DNA from: Propionibacteriaceae bacterium
Lineage (GTDB): Bacteria > Actinomycetota > Actinomycetes > Propionibacteriales > Propionibacteriaceae
Assembly (NCBI GenBank): GCA_030538315.1
Contig: JAUNUF010000003.1
Location: 17,500-81,499 of the forward strand
Reading direction: 5' to 3'
DNA length: 64,000 nt
The notes beneath the pieces were generated by a model. The model made no database searches and was not told where the DNA came from. It worked only from the letters and a program-made list of their open reading frames with translations. A program made the position numbers and the translations under genes. This document shows positions 36,441 through 48,798 of this stretch, in pieces (positions within the stretch are counted from its first letter, which is position 1; every line of letters starts with the position of its first letter).

Positions 36441-38072
36441 TCAGCGCAGGTCGCGGCGCAGGAACAGCGGCAGCCCGGCCAGCACCAGCCCCACCGCGCC
36501 GACGGCGAGCCACGTCGGCTGCCACCACTCGACGCCCTGCTGGAAGGGCGGGCCGTAGAGGTAGGCGTGGAAGGGAGACCACCATGCCCACTCGGAGCGC
36601 TCGGCGGCGGCCAGTAGTGTTGCGCCAAAGTAGGTGACCACGGCCACGCCCGTAGCGGTCCAGACGCCTGCCCCGCTGCCGCCGGTGCCTGCGGAGACTG
36701 CCAGTGCTAGCGCACCGAACAGCCAGCCCAGCAGCACCAACAAGCCGACGCCCTGGGCAATGAAGCCCAGATCCACGTCGAGATTCGAGAGCAGGATTCC
36801 AGCTGCGAAGCCCGCGAACAGCAGCACGCCCACGATCAGGACAGCCACCGCCATCACGGCAGCGGTGGTCCAGTAAACGCGCGCCCGCGAGATGGGGTGG
36901 GCCAGGAGGATCGACAGCCGCCGGTGCTTCTCCTCCCCCGCCACGCCCGCCGTCGCGTAGGCAACGGCCACGATGATGACCGCTACGGGCGCAGCCATGC
37001 CCATGGTCTCCAGGTGCAGGAAGCCGGCTGGCGACGAGAGGTCGCCGCCGCCGAACATCGCCAGCATGGTGGGTGGGAAGCCTTGGACGAAGCTGCCCAG
37101 TTTGTCTGCCAGGAAGGCGTACATGGGCCCCATCGAGAAGCCCATCACGCCTGCCAGCAGCACCGAGACGATGACCAGCAGCGTGCGGTTGGCGGACAGG
37201 CGAAGGGTGAACAGCGATCCACCTGAGCCGGTGGGTGCCAGCAGTTTCCCGACGACGGGCAGCTCGCGGAACCGGGCGAGGACGGGCGCTCCACCTTGAT
37301 GCAGGCGCAGCTCACGACGCGAGAACACCGCTACGCCCACGGCCAGGAAGAGGAGCGCGCCACCGAGCAGGAGCGCGACGTGCCCGCCGTCGATACCGTT
37401 GACAAGCGGTTTGGTGCCCTCGAACCACGTCCAGGGCACCCAATCCGCAGCGCCCTCCTTCCACATGGGCAGCAGGCCGGCGGCCAGCCAGCCCAGCAGC
37501 ATGACGCCAGCGGCCACTCCCCCAGCCAGGCCCTTGCGTCCGGTGGCGGCACCCACGCCGAAGGCCAAGGCGCCATGGAATAGCGCCGCTCCGGTCAGGT
37601 GCAGCATCAGAGCGAAGAGATGGGCATCCCCGGTGCCGATCCCCACCAGATGAGGCGCCACCTCGGCAGCTCCCCACAACAGCGCGCCTGCACCAACCAC
37701 CAGCAGCGTGAAGGCCAGCGCCTTGGTGGCCGCGTAGCCCACGCGCGAGATGGGCGCGCCCAGCGTGATGTGCAGCGTGCGCGAGGCCTCCTCACCGGCG
37801 ACGGCGTGCGCCCCCACTGCGATCGCGACCCCGCAGAACGCCAAGGCTCCGAACGCGCTGAGCATGTTGCTGTAGGCCATGATCGCGGGGTCCGCGTCTG
37901 CGGGCACGCCCATCAGCTTCAGGACAGCCTCCGGCATGGCCTGATAGATCGTGAGATCGATGTCCTGATACATCCACAGGGCCAGCAACAGCATGGCGGC
38001 GATCGAGGCAGAGGCGATCGTCAGGCCGCGCCAGCCATCCGCCAGCCCGCGCCGGAGGATGGCCGCGTTCAT
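36441..38072 (-). CDS. ABC-2 type permease with internally duplicated halves
   Basis: Protein of 543 aa with roughly twelve hydrophobic segments. The two halves repeat one module: the first contains GEEASRTLHITLGAPISRVG (about 95-114) and the second GEEKHRRLSILLAHPISRAR (about 395-415), each followed by a helix pair. So one chain supplies the two permease halves of an ABC exporter. ATG overlaps the stop of the upstream ATPase gene (ATGA), confirming the pair. Substrate unknown; related pairs export drugs, Na+ or peptides. Confidence 0.88.
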   Translation of the reverse strand: MNAAILRRGLADGWRGLTIASASIAAMLLLALWMYQDIDLTIYQAMPEAVLKLMGVPADADPAIMAYSNMLSAFGALAFCGVAIAVGAHAVAGEEASRTLHITLGAPISRVGYAATKALAFTLLVVGAGALLWGAAEVAPHLVGIGTGDAHLFALMLHLTGAALFHGALAFGVGAATGRKGLAGGVAAGVMLLGWLAAGLLPMWKEGAADWVPWTWFEGTKPLVNGIDGGHVALLLGGALLFLAVGVAVFSRRELRLHQGGAPVLARFRELPVVGKLLAPTGSGGSLFTLRLSANRTLLVIVSVLLAGVMGFSMGPMYAFLADKLGSFVQGFPPTMLAMFGGGDLSSPAGFLHLETMGMAAPVAVIIVAVAYATAGVAGEEKHRRLSILLAHPISRARVYWTTAAVMAVAVLIVGVLLFAGFAAGILLSNLDVDLGFIAQGVGLLVLLGWLFGALALAVSAGTGGSGAGVWTATGVAVVTYFGATLLAAAERSEWAWWSPFHAYLYGPPFQQGVEWWQPTWLAVGAVGLVLAGLPLFLRRDLR

Positions 38073-38779
38073 TTCTCGTCCTGGTAGTAGGCGAGGAAGA
38101 TGTCCTCCAGATCGGCACCCTGGCCGTGGCGCTCGCGCAGTACCGACATCTGTTCCACGGCCACCAAGCGACCCTTGCGGATGATGCCCACCCTGTCTGC
38201 CACGCGCTCCACCTCGGAGAGGGTGTGGGAGGACAGGAACACGGTGCGCCCGTCGTCGGCCACCTCGCGCATCATTGCCCAGAACTCGTGCTGGATCAGC
38301 GGATCAAGGCCGGCGTTGGGCTCGTCGAGCAGCAGCAACTCCGGTTGGTGCATGAAGGTGGCGATGAGCCCAATCTTTTGCCGGTTGCCGCTGGAGAGCT
38401 CACCCACGCGCTTGTCGACGGTGGCCTTCAGCCGCTCGATCAGCTGATCCACGTAACCCCAATCCACGCCGCCGCGCAGGTTGGCGAAGAACTTCAGCGT
38501 CTCCTTGCCTGTCATGGCGGGCCAGAGCGCCAGATCCGCCGGGAGGTAGCCCAGGCGGCGCCGGTGCTCCACCTCACGTGGGGGCGCGCCGAGCACCGTG
38601 GCGGCGCCCGACGTGGGGTTGAGCTCGCCCATCAACACCCGGATGGTGGTGGACTTGCCTGCGCCGTTGGGCCCCAGGAAGCCGAACACCTCTCCAGGTT
38701 CCACGTCGAGATCGAGGTCAACCAGCGCCGGGAACGAGCCGTAGTGCTTGGTCAGTTTTCGGGCCTGGATGGCAGTCAT
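38069..38779 (-). CDS. ABC exporter ATPase (ABC-2 type)
   Basis: ATPase of 236 aa: Walker A GPNGAGKST, signature LSSGNRQK, Walker B LLLDEPNAGLDP, switch SSHTLSEVE. NatA/CcmA-like. The ABC signature has Asn (SGN) in place of the more common SGG/Q. It forms a two-gene operon with the duplicated permease; start ATG at 38779. Neighbouring hydrolase gene ends 49 bp upstream. Confidence 0.92.
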   Translation of the reverse strand: MTAIQARKLTKHYGSFPALVDLDLDVEPGEVFGFLGPNGAGKSTTIRVLMGELNPTSGAATVLGAPPREVEHRRRLGYLPADLALWPAMTGKETLKFFANLRGGVDWGYVDQLIERLKATVDKRVGELSSGNRQKIGLIATFMHQPELLLLDEPNAGLDPLIQHEFWAMMREVADDGRTVFLSSHTLSEVERVADRVGIIRKGRLVAVEQMSVLRERHGQGADLEDIFLAYYQDEK

Positions 38780-38827
38780 ACCTCAACGATACGACTGCCC
38801 TCACCAGCCCGATCCCGCGACGCGAGG

Positions 38828-39880
38828 TCAGCGCACGAGCACCCTGGTGATCTCCTCGGCAACACGGCCGGGGACCGCCAGTGGAATGCCGTGGTCTTCG
38901 CCCTCCAGGAACACCTCGGTCACCTCGCCACCGCCATCGCGGTAGCGCTCCAGCACCGCGCGGGTCTGATCCACCATGGGCTGCGGAGGCAGGACGTCCT
39001 CCCCCGGCCAACCGGGGATGGCGCCCATCTGGCCCAGCGTGGCCAGGTCGAACAGCGAGCCGTTGGCCACCACCTTGTCCTCCGAGCCGTGGATCCAGAC
39101 GACGGCGGGCTTGCGCTCGAGATCAACGATGGCGGAGGCGTTGTACCACTTGGGGCTCATCGTGTTGAGCACGCCCTTGTCGCCGGTGGCGGAGCCCGGC
39201 CAGTTCTCTGACGGCACCGAGTTGCCGGGGTAGAAGTCATCACCGGTCTGGATCTTCACGATCTCTTCGGTCAGGAAGTCCTCGTCGAGGTTGGCGTGGT
39301 TGGCGCCGCCGCCGAAGAACGTGCGCATGATCACGCGCGGGCTGGTCTGCGGGTCATCCTCGCTGGTGTCTCCCGCGGCGAAGCGCTGCACGACGACGGG
39401 GTTGGCGCCGCCCGCGCCACAGGCTGCGTGATCCGCGGTGGCCGGCTCGCCGTCGGGGCCCTTCGTGCCGCCGTAGCCGTAGGGCGACAGCGGGGCGATG
39501 AGGGTGGCGGAGGCGATGTCGTCGGGGTACTCGATCATCAGCTGCTGCAGCACGCCGGCGCCCATGGACCAGCCTGCCGCGTTCACCTTCCGTTGGTCTG
39601 CGAGGCCGAGCTCCTCGAGGAGGGCATGCACGTCGTCGACCATGTCGCCCAGGCCGCGCCTGGCGTCGATGGGTTCCGGGTCGGTGTCGCCGAAGCCACG
39701 CAGATCGGGCGCGATGACGCGCACGTCGTCACCGAACTCCTCGGCGACGTACTTCCAGAAGCCGCCGCTGCTCATGTTGCCGTGGAGGAGGAGAACGGGC
39801 GTGCCGTCCTCGGGGCCGGATATCCAGACGTTCTGGGTGAGGCGGGTGGTCTGGATGCGGTGGGCTGCGAACTGGCTCAT
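38828..39880 (-). CDS. Alpha/beta hydrolase
   Basis: Protein of 350 aa of the epoxide hydrolase/haloperoxidase-like alpha/beta hydrolase group: HGNMSSGGF near the oxyanion hole, nucleophile elbow GWSMGAG (Ser), acidic residue in IHGSEDKVV and His in EGEDHGIPL. A long cap-region insert (about 165-260) is Gly/Asn/Asp-rich. No secretion signal. ATG preceded by AGGAG; longer reading upstream is unlikely. The spacer before it (39881-39952) probably holds its promoter. Confidence 0.88.
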   Translation of the reverse strand: MSQFAAHRIQTTRLTQNVWISGPEDGTPVLLLHGNMSSGGFWKYVAEEFGDDVRVIAPDLRGFGDTDPEPIDARRGLGDMVDDVHALLEELGLADQRKVNAAGWSMGAGVLQQLMIEYPDDIASATLIAPLSPYGYGGTKGPDGEPATADHAACGAGGANPVVVQRFAAGDTSEDDPQTSPRVIMRTFFGGGANHANLDEDFLTEEIVKIQTGDDFYPGNSVPSENWPGSATGDKGVLNTMSPKWYNASAIVDLERKPAVVWIHGSEDKVVANGSLFDLATLGQMGAIPGWPGEDVLPPQPMVDQTRAVLERYRDGGGEVTEVFLEGEDHGIPLAVPGRVAEEITRVLVR

Positions 39881-39952
39881 CGTCGAGTCTCCTGGGTCAA
39901 GGGTCGCTTGTTCGCCCAATCCTGACAGTTGGTTCAGGTTCTTGTAAAGGGT

Positions 39953-40261
39953 TTAGTCGCCCTCTTCGGCCGCAATCTGCTCGTGGTGGCGGACCACCTC
40001 GCTCACGATGAACGTGAGGAACTTCTCCGCCAACTCCGGGTCGAGCTCAGCGCTTTCCGCCAGCGCCCGCAGGCGGGCGATCTGCTGGGCCTCCCGAGCG
40101 GGGTCAGCCGCTGGCAGCCCCGCGCGTGCCTTCAGCCGACCCACCCGCTGGGTCACCTTGAAACGCTCCGCCAGGAGGTGGATCAGCATCGAATCCATGT
40201 TGTCGATGCTGCCTCGCATGAGCCGGAGCTCGGCCAGCGCCTCTTCCTGCGAGATCCCCAT
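39953..40261 (-). CDS. aroQ: Chorismate mutase, AroQ class
   Basis: Stand-alone all-helical chorismate mutase of 102 aa that converts chorismate to prephenate. Seen: IDNMDSMLIHLLAERFKVTQRVGRLKA, in which the Arg and Lys of the active site fall at usual places, plus the C-terminal FIVSEVVRHHEQI. It is the last gene of the guaB-guaB3-aroQ series: only 2 bp separate it from guaB3, so it is almost certainly co-transcribed with purine genes, linking chorismate use and GMP synthesis only by transcription. Dedicated aroH/pheA-type domains are absent. Confidence 0.9.
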   Translation of the reverse strand: MGISQEEALAELRLMRGSIDNMDSMLIHLLAERFKVTQRVGRLKARAGLPAADPAREAQQIARLRALAESAELDPELAEKFLTFIVSEVVRHHEQIAAEEGD

Positions 40262-40263
40262 GA

Positions 40264-41364
40264 TCAGAGCAGGATGAGGTCGATGCGCTGGAAGGACTTG
40301 ATGTCGGTGTAACCCGTCAGCGCCATGGCCTTGCGGAGGCCGCCGGCCAGGTTCATGGTGCCGTCCGGAACGCGCGACGGGCCGAGCACGACCTCCTCGA
40401 GGGTGCCCACCTGCTCGAAGAACGAACGCTCACCACGAGGCAGTTCGGCGTGCCACGCCTCGGAACCCCAGTGCCAGCCGCGGCCCGGAGCCTCGGTGGC
40501 GCGCGCCAGCGGCGAGCCCACCATGACGGCGTCCGCACCGCAGGCGATGGCCTTGGCGATGTCGCCGGAACGCCCGACGGCGCCGTCGGCGATGAGGTGC
40601 ACGTAGCGGCCGCCAGACTCCTCGAGGTAATCCCGACGCGCCTCGGCCACATCCGCGACGGCGGAGGCCATGGGCACCTGGATGCCCAGCACGGAGGCGG
40701 TGGTGTGGGTGGCGCCGCCGCCGAAGCCGACGAGCACGCCGGCCGCGCCGGAGCGCATCAGGTGCAGCGCGGCGCGGTAGGTGGCCACGCCGCCCACGAG
40801 CACCGGGGTGTCGAAACGGTAGATGAAGTCCTTGAGGTTGAGGGTGTCCTCTCCCCCGACATGCTCGGCGGACACCGTCGTGCCGCGGATCACGAAGAAG
40901 TCCATGCCAGCCTTCTCCAGCACGGGCGCGAACTCCTGCGTGCGTGCCGGGCGGAGCGAGCCGGCGACGGGTACCCCGGCGTCGCGGAGCTGGGCCAGCC
41001 TGTCACGGATGAGTTCGGGCTTGACGGGCTCCGCGTAGACCTCTTGGAGTCGCTTGGTGGCGGTGACCTGATCCGATTCCTGCGTCAGCAGCTCGTACTG
41101 CTTCGTGGGATCCTCGTAACGGGTCCACAGGCCCTCGAGGTTGAGCACGCCCAGGCCACCCAGCTCGCCCATCTTGATGGCAGCCTCAGGCGACATCACC
41201 GAATCCATGGGCGCCGCCACGATGGGAACGTCGAAGCTCACCGCGTCGATCTTCCAGGTGAGGTCTACCTCTTCCTCGCCGCGGGTGCGACGCGTGGGCG
41301 CGATGGCCACGTCGTCGAAGGCGTAGGCACGGGAGGCGCGCTTGGAGCGCTCGAGCTCATACAT
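40264..41364 (-). CDS. GuaB3 family IMP dehydrogenase-related protein
   Basis: Protein of 366 aa of the GuaB3 family, an actinobacterial relative of IMP dehydrogenase without CBS domains. It shows AYAFDDVAIAP, PIVAAPMDSVMS, the phosphate-binding GVLVGFGGGATHTT and [19 protein letters not shown]. The IMPDH loop is present as GGGATHTTAS, where the classic enzyme has the nucleophilic Cys (GSICTT): His stands where Cys is expected. Some GuaB3 proteins are reported as GMP reductase-like, so this is not assumed to be an active IMPDH. It lies 10 bp after guaB. Confidence 0.92.
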   Translation of the reverse strand: MYELERSKRASRAYAFDDVAIAPTRRTRGEEEVDLTWKIDAVSFDVPIVAAPMDSVMSPEAAIKMGELGGLGVLNLEGLWTRYEDPTKQYELLTQESDQVTATKRLQEVYAEPVKPELIRDRLAQLRDAGVPVAGSLRPARTQEFAPVLEKAGMDFFVIRGTTVSAEHVGGEDTLNLKDFIYRFDTPVLVGGVATYRAALHLMRSGAAGVLVGFGGGATHTTASVLGIQVPMASAVADVAEARRDYLEESGGRYVHLIADGAVGRSGDIAKAIACGADAVMVGSPLARATEAPGRGWHWGSEAWHAELPRGERSFFEQVGTLEEVVLGPSRVPDGTMNLAGGLRKAMALTGYTDIKSFQRIDLILL

Positions 41365-41374
41365 CAGTTACTCC

Positions 41375-42898
<1,524 letters not shown>

Positions 42899-43021
42899 TT
42901 ACCTCACCCTTCACGCAGTTGGCTGGCCCAGCTGGCTCACTCAGCCGCAACGAGGCCCCAGTCTACGCCGCGGCAGGGGGGCGGGCTAACCCGTGCGCCA
43001 ACGGCGGAATCCCCCAACGAA

Positions 43022-43055
43022 CAAGCCCCGCCCGGACGGGTCCGGGCGGGGCTTG
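43022..43055 (-). terminator. groESL terminator
   Basis: A perfect 16-nt inverted repeat (43022-43037 with 43040-43055), CAAGCCCCGCCCGGAC and its complement, with a tiny central gap. On the minus strand the 3' arm is followed by T-rich TTGTTCGTT. It lies between the groEL stop (43074) and the guaB start. Confidence 0.85.
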
Positions 43056-43073
43056 AGCGGGTTGACCTGAGGA

Positions 43074-44669
<1,596 letters not shown>

Positions 44670-44966
44670 TTACTTGGAGACGACGGCGAGGATGTCGCGC
44701 GCGTTGAGCAGCAGGTACTCGTTGCCGTCGTACTTGACCTCGGTGCCGCCGTACTTCGAGAAGATGACGACGTCGCCCTCAGCCACGTCGAGCGGAACGC
44801 GGTTGCCGTTGTCGTCGATGCGGCCGGGGCCGGTGGCGATGACCTTGCCCTCCTGCGGCTTCTCCTTGGCGGTATCGGGGATGTAGATGCCCGAAGCGGT
44901 CTGGGTGGTGGCCTCGAGGGGCTGGATGAGGATGCGGTCCTCGAGAGGCTTGATCGTGGTTGCCAC
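44670..44966 (-). CDS. groES: Co-chaperonin GroES
   Basis: Cap of the chaperonin, 98 aa, with [14 protein letters not shown], the mobile loop ([13 protein letters not shown]), [28 protein letters not shown]. Start GTG with AGGAAGG upstream. It heads groES-groEL. The leader of about 90 bp to the nearest CIRCE box includes a short hairpin CCGGCC/GGCCGG near 44990. Confidence 0.96.
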   Translation of the reverse strand: MATTIKPLEDRILIQPLEATTQTASGIYIPDTAKEKPQEGKVIATGPGRIDDNGNRVPLDVAEGDVVIFSKYGGTEVKYDGNEYLLLNARDILAVVSK

Positions 44967-45058
44967 GTCAAACACCTTCCTGTCTGAGCTCCGGCCGGAT
45001 GGCCGGCTGAGATGTCTTTTCTGTTGGACCCGGGCGTCGTCGCGGTGCCGCCTAGGCA

Positions 45059-45085
45059 TTAGCACCCGACGGGGTCGAGTGCCAG
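45059..45085 (-). promoter_or_regulatory. CIRCE element 1 (HrcA operator)
   Basis: TTAGCACCC-N9-GAGTGCCAG, matching the CIRCE consensus TTAGCACTC-N9-GAGTGCTAA with three changes. It lies about 92 bp ahead of the groES start. By known biology HrcA binds it to repress groESL outside heat shock. hrcA is not in the window. Confidence 0.85.
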
Positions 45086-45104
45086 AACCAAAGCTATCGC
45101 GGGA

Positions 45105-45131
45105 TTAGCACTCAATCAAGCCGAGTGCCAA
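45105..45131 (-). promoter_or_regulatory. CIRCE element 2 (HrcA operator)
   Basis: TTAGCACTC-N9-GAGTGCCAA, one change from consensus, 19 bp from element 1. Two copies imply cooperative HrcA repression of groESL. It is also 110 bp upstream of the divergent aquaporin gene, which may therefore be affected. Confidence 0.93.
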
Positions 45132-45240
45132 AGGGCGGCTATCCGCCGCGCAACGTCTTGCGTTTTGCACGATCAAACCCACGGCCTACGATGCTACCGT
45201 CACCCTAGACACTTCCCCTTCAGACTGAGAAGAGAAGACC

Positions 45241-46017
45241 ATGAACACTCCCTCGATGACCCAGCGGCTCTGGGCCGAATTCCTCGGCACCTTCTGGCTC
45301 ACGTTCGGCGGCGCCGGCTCGGCCGTGCTCGCCGCCGTCGCCTTCGCTGGCGACGACAACTTCCCCGTCGGCATTGGCTGGGTGGGCGTTGCGCTGGCCT
45401 TCGGCCTCACCGTGCTGACGGGCGCCTACGCATTCGGCCACATCTCCGGCGGCCACTTCAACCCGGCCGTCACCGTGGGCCTCTGGTTCGCCAAGCGCGT
45501 CGAGACCACCGCGGTACTGCCCTACATCCTCATCCAGATCGTCGGCGCCTCCGTCGCGGGCGGCCTGCTGTTCGTCATCGCCTCCGGCCGCGAGGGCTTC
45601 GACGCCGTCGCCTCCGGTTTCGCCACCAACGGTTACGGCGACCTCTCCCCGCAGGGCTACAGCCTGCTGGCCGTGCTCATCACCGAGATCGTGCTGACCG
45701 CCGTCTTCGTCTGGGTGATCCTCGGCGCCACCGCCCCCAAGGCCCCGAAGGGCTTCGCACCCCTCGCCATCGGCCTGGCGCTGACGCTGATCCACCTGAT
45801 CTCCATCCCCGTGTCCAACACCTCCGTCAACCCGGCCCGCTCGCTCGGTGTCGCCTGGTTCGCCGGCGGCGGCCCCCTCTCCCAGGTGTGGCTGTTCATC
45901 CTCGCCCCCGTCGTGGGCGCCATCATCGCTGGCGTCAGCTACAAGGCGCTGACCGGCGGCGACGTCGACGACGCAACTGAGGGCGACGCCAAGCAGCGCG
46001 CCGCCACCGAGGCCTGA
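45241..46017 (+). CDS. aqpZ: Aquaporin Z-like channel
   Basis: MIP-family channel of 258 aa with six helices and both NPA boxes (GGHFNPAVT and NTSVNPARS). By comparison with E. coli AqpZ from memory, the selectivity filter is Tyr for Phe43 (GAYAFGHIS), His (LIHLISIP), Thr (SNTSVNPA) and Arg, the narrow water-type set, so it is more likely a water than a glycerol channel. The tail is Asp-rich. Divergent from groES over a 274-bp spacer with two CIRCE boxes; the word TTTTGCACGATCAA at 45163 also occurs ahead of dhaL. A strong terminator follows. Confidence 0.94.
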   Translation: MNTPSMTQRLWAEFLGTFWLTFGGAGSAVLAAVAFAGDDNFPVGIGWVGVALAFGLTVLTGAYAFGHISGGHFNPAVTVGLWFAKRVETTAVLPYILIQIVGASVAGGLLFVIASGREGFDAVASGFATNGYGDLSPQGYSLLAVLITEIVLTAVFVWVILGATAPKAPKGFAPLAIGLALTLIHLISIPVSNTSVNPARSLGVAWFAGGGPLSQVWLFILAPVVGAIIAGVSYKALTGGDVDDATEGDAKQRAATEA

Positions 46018-46031
46018 TCAACTCCTTCACC

Positions 46032-46068
46032 GCCTGGGGCCCGTCACGCAGACGGGCCCCAGGCTTTT
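46032..46068 (+). terminator. Terminator after aquaporin gene
   Basis: GCCTGGGGCCCGTC (46032-46045) and its exact complement (46051-46064) over a 5-nt loop, followed by TTTT (46065-46068). A 14-bp perfect stem and T-run, 15 bp after the stop. Confidence 0.93.
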
Positions 46069-46086
46069 CGCTTCAAGGGACACCAC

Positions 46087-47319
46087 ATGCGTACGATCAA
46101 GGCCATGTCTCGGCACCCTGATCGCCCCGCCCGGCTCGCGGTGAACGCCATGTTCTTCACCAACGGCGCCATCGTCGCCAACCTGGTGCCGCGTTACCCG
46201 GAGATCAAGAACGCGCTCGAGCTGGACAACACTGCCTATGGGTTCGCCGTCGCGGCCATGCCGGTGGGGGCCATCATCGCGGGCCTGGCGGCAGCCTGGT
46301 TCATTCGACGGTTCAGCTCGGCTCGCGTTGCCACCATCGGCACCATGATCGCCAGCGTCTTCGTGCTGGCCGCCGGCTTGTCGCCGTCGGTGGCGCTGTT
46401 CGCCGCCGCGCTGTTCCTCGTGGGCGCCTCAGACTCCATCATCGACGTGGCGCAGAACGCGCACGGCCTGCGGGTGCAGCGGCGCTACGGCAAATCCATC
46501 ATCAACTCGTTCCACGCGTTCTGGTCCATCGGGGCAGTCACGGGCGGCCTCATGGCGGCCGCCGCCATCGCGCTGAAGCTGCCGCTCAGCATCCATCTGC
46601 TGCTCTCCGCGCTGATCTTCACGGTGGTGGCCTTCCTGGCTCAGCGGCATGCGCTGCCGGGCAGCGACGACGATGACCGCGCCGTCGCGGATCCCACCGA
46701 GGTGGCCGACGGCGTGCGCAAGGGCGTCAAGATCGGCGTGATCGCGGTGCTCGCGGCGCTGTCCCTCATCTCCATCTCCGGCGCAGTGGTTGAAGACCTG
46801 GGCAGTTCGTGGGCCTCCCTCTACCTCCAGGAGATGGGCGCATTGCCGGAGGTGGCCGCATTCGGTTTCGTCTCCCTGGTGGGGGCGCAGTTCGTGGGCC
46901 GCATCCTGGGCGATTCGTTCACCAACCGCTGGGGCGAACGGGCCGTCACCCGCATGGGCGGGCTCCTCATCGCGGGCGGCATGGGCCTCGCGCTGGCCTG
47001 GCCGAGCCTCCTCGGCACCGTGCTGGGCTTCGCCGCGGCAGGCTTCGGCTGCGCCACACTGGTGCCCGCTGCCATGCACGCCGCAGACAGGGTGCCCGGC
47101 CTGCGCGCAGGAACGGGCCTGACCATCGTGTCATGGCTGCTGCGGGTGGGCTTCCTGGTGTCCCCACCCATCGTCGGCGCCATCGCCGACAACGTATCGC
47201 TGCGCACCGGCCTGCTGATCGTGCCCGTCGCGGGCGCGCTGGTGGTCCTGCTCTCGGGCGTCCTGCCCGGCCGCTCAGCTGGCCAGCAGCCGGAGCCGCA
47301 CGGCGTCGCCGGGGCGTAG
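46087..47319 (+). CDS. MFS transporter
   Basis: Protein of 410 aa with twelve predicted helices. The MFS-type loop after helix 2 reads FIRRFSSARVATIG, with another basic loop after helix 8 (NRWGERAVTRMGG). It resembles sugar or fucose/FucP-like and drug exporters of actinobacteria, but the substrate is unclear. Start ATG (MRTIKAMSRH) has AAGGGA upstream; a second ATG six codons in is possible. The 3' end overlaps the convergent pxpBC gene by 45 bp. Confidence 0.85.
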   Translation: MRTIKAMSRHPDRPARLAVNAMFFTNGAIVANLVPRYPEIKNALELDNTAYGFAVAAMPVGAIIAGLAAAWFIRRFSSARVATIGTMIASVFVLAAGLSPSVALFAAALFLVGASDSIIDVAQNAHGLRVQRRYGKSIINSFHAFWSIGAVTGGLMAAAAIALKLPLSIHLLLSALIFTVVAFLAQRHALPGSDDDDRAVADPTEVADGVRKGVKIGVIAVLAALSLISISGAVVEDLGSSWASLYLQEMGALPEVAAFGFVSLVGAQFVGRILGDSFTNRWGERAVTRMGGLLIAGGMGLALAWPSLLGTVLGFAAAGFGCATLVPAAMHAADRVPGLRAGTGLTIVSWLLRVGFLVSPPIVGAIADNVSLRTGLLIVPVAGALVVLLSGVLPGRSAGQQPEPHGVAGA

Positions 47320-48798
47320 CTGCGCCGCCCGCGACATCGCCTCAGCGGTGAGCACCCCCACCACCGGGTAGCCGCCCGTCAGCGGATGATCTGCCAGGAA
47401 CAGGACAGGCTGGCCTGACGGTGGCACCTGGATGGCGCCTCGCACCGCCCCCTCGCTGGGCAGTTCACCACCCCGAAGCCTCGCCAGAGGCTCACCGGCC
47501 AGCCGCACCCCCACGCGGTCAAGTTCGCTGCTCACCACCCACTGCGTGCCATCTGCCTCCCCCACCCAGGCGTGCCGAGGGCCAAGCGTGTACGTCAATT
47601 CGACGACGGCGGGCTCACCCGGCTCGGGAGCCCAATCCGTGGGCGGAATCCAGCCGGTGGTGGCGGCGCCGATGGGCACGCGTGCGCCGTCGCTGAGGGG
47701 CTCAGGCCCCAGCCCGGCCAGAGTGTCGCGTGACCGGGAGCCGAGCACCGGCGGCACCGCCACTCCCCCGCGCACAGACAGATAGGTGCGCAGCCCCCGC
47801 GCAGGCTCGCCCACGACGAGGCGCTCGCCAGCCGCCAGGGTGAACAGGGTGCGGTGCGAGACGGCGCGGCGCTGGCCCCCAGCGATCACCGCGGCCGGTG
47901 CCGCCGCACCGGTCAGGGCGCAGGTCAGCACGGCGGTAGCTTCGAACTCCGCGCCGCCCAAGGTTATCTCCAGAGCAGCGTCGTCGGCGCCGTTGCCCAC
48001 CAGCCGCGCCCCGAGCGCAAGCGCGTCGAGATCTGCGGCCCCTGAGGTTCCCACCCCGACGGCGGCGTACCCGGGGCGCCCACGGTCTTGGGTGAGCACC
48101 GGGAAACGCGCGGCCACCACGATGAGCTCACGCTCCGCAGCAGCCGGGGCTGGAGCGGCTGGAGCGGGTGCAGGCCCGGCTGGAACCTCCACCAGGTGCT
48201 CCACGGCCCGGAAGTGCACCTCGGTGCCCGGCGTCAGCAACGCTGGCGGGGACGCCGTCGGATCGAACAACGCCGCCCCCGTGCGCCCCAGCAACTGCCA
48301 CCCACCGGGCGACGCCGTGGGGTACACGCCCGAGAACTCACCCGCCAACCCCACCGATCCGGCTGGCACTCGGGTGCGCGGGGTGGGGCGGCGCGGCACC
48401 GCGAGCCGCCTGTCCCCGCCCACGAGGTACGCAAAACCGGGCGCGAACCCACCGAACGCCACCCGCCACGGACGCCCAGTGTGGGCCGCCACCACCCGGT
48501 CCGTGCTCAGCCCAGTGAGGTGGGAGATCTCATCCAGGTCGCCACCGTCGTAGACCACCGGAATCTCCACCACACGAGTGGGCTGGGGCAGATCCCGAGC
48601 GTCGACGGCGAACCGTGCCAGCGCGGCCCGCACGGCGTCGAGGCGCCCGGGGAGCGCCTTGATCAGCAGGGTGCGTGCGGCTGGCACGACCTCGGCCACG
48701 CCGTCGATTCCGCCCACGAGAGGCAGGGCAGCCAACACAGCGGGCAGCCCATCGAGTTCGAGTAGCACCGCGGACCGGCCGTAGGGCAGCAGCCTCAC
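47275..48798 (-). CDS. pxpBC: 5-Oxoprolinase subunits B and C, fused
   Basis: Protein of 507 aa combining PxpB (KipI, residues 1 to about 205) and PxpC (KipA, from about 225), joined by an Ala-Pro linker ([12 protein letters not shown]). The B half has [20 protein letters not shown] and [14 protein letters not shown]; the C half has [26 protein letters not shown] and [21 protein letters not shown]. With PxpA it opens 5-oxoproline to glutamate in an ATP-dependent way. The start overlaps the pxpA stop (GTGA). The same families are often annotated allophanate hydrolase subunits; the association with pxpA supports oxoprolinase. Confidence 0.93.
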   Translation of the reverse strand: MRLLPYGRSAVLLELDGLPAVLAALPLVGGIDGVAEVVPAARTLLIKALPGRLDAVRAALARFAVDARDLPQPTRVVEIPVVYDGGDLDEISHLTGLSTDRVVAAHTGRPWRVAFGGFAPGFAYLVGGDRRLAVPRRPTPRTRVPAGSVGLAGEFSGVYPTASPGGWQLLGRTGAALFDPTASPPALLTPGTEVHFRAVEHLVEVPAGPAPAPAAPAPAAAERELIVVAARFPVLTQDRGRPGYAAVGVGTSGAADLDALALGARLVGNGADDAALEITLGGAEFEATAVLTCALTGAAAPAAVIAGGQRRAVSHRTLFTLAAGERLVVGEPARGLRTYLSVRGGVAVPPVLGSRSRDTLAGLGPEPLSDGARVPIGAATTGWIPPTDWAPEPGEPAVVELTYTLGPRHAWVGEADGTQWVVSSELDRVGVRLAGEPLARLRGGELPSEGAVRGAIQVPPSGQPVLFLADHPLTGGYPVVGVLTAEAMSRAAQLRPGDAVRLRLLAS

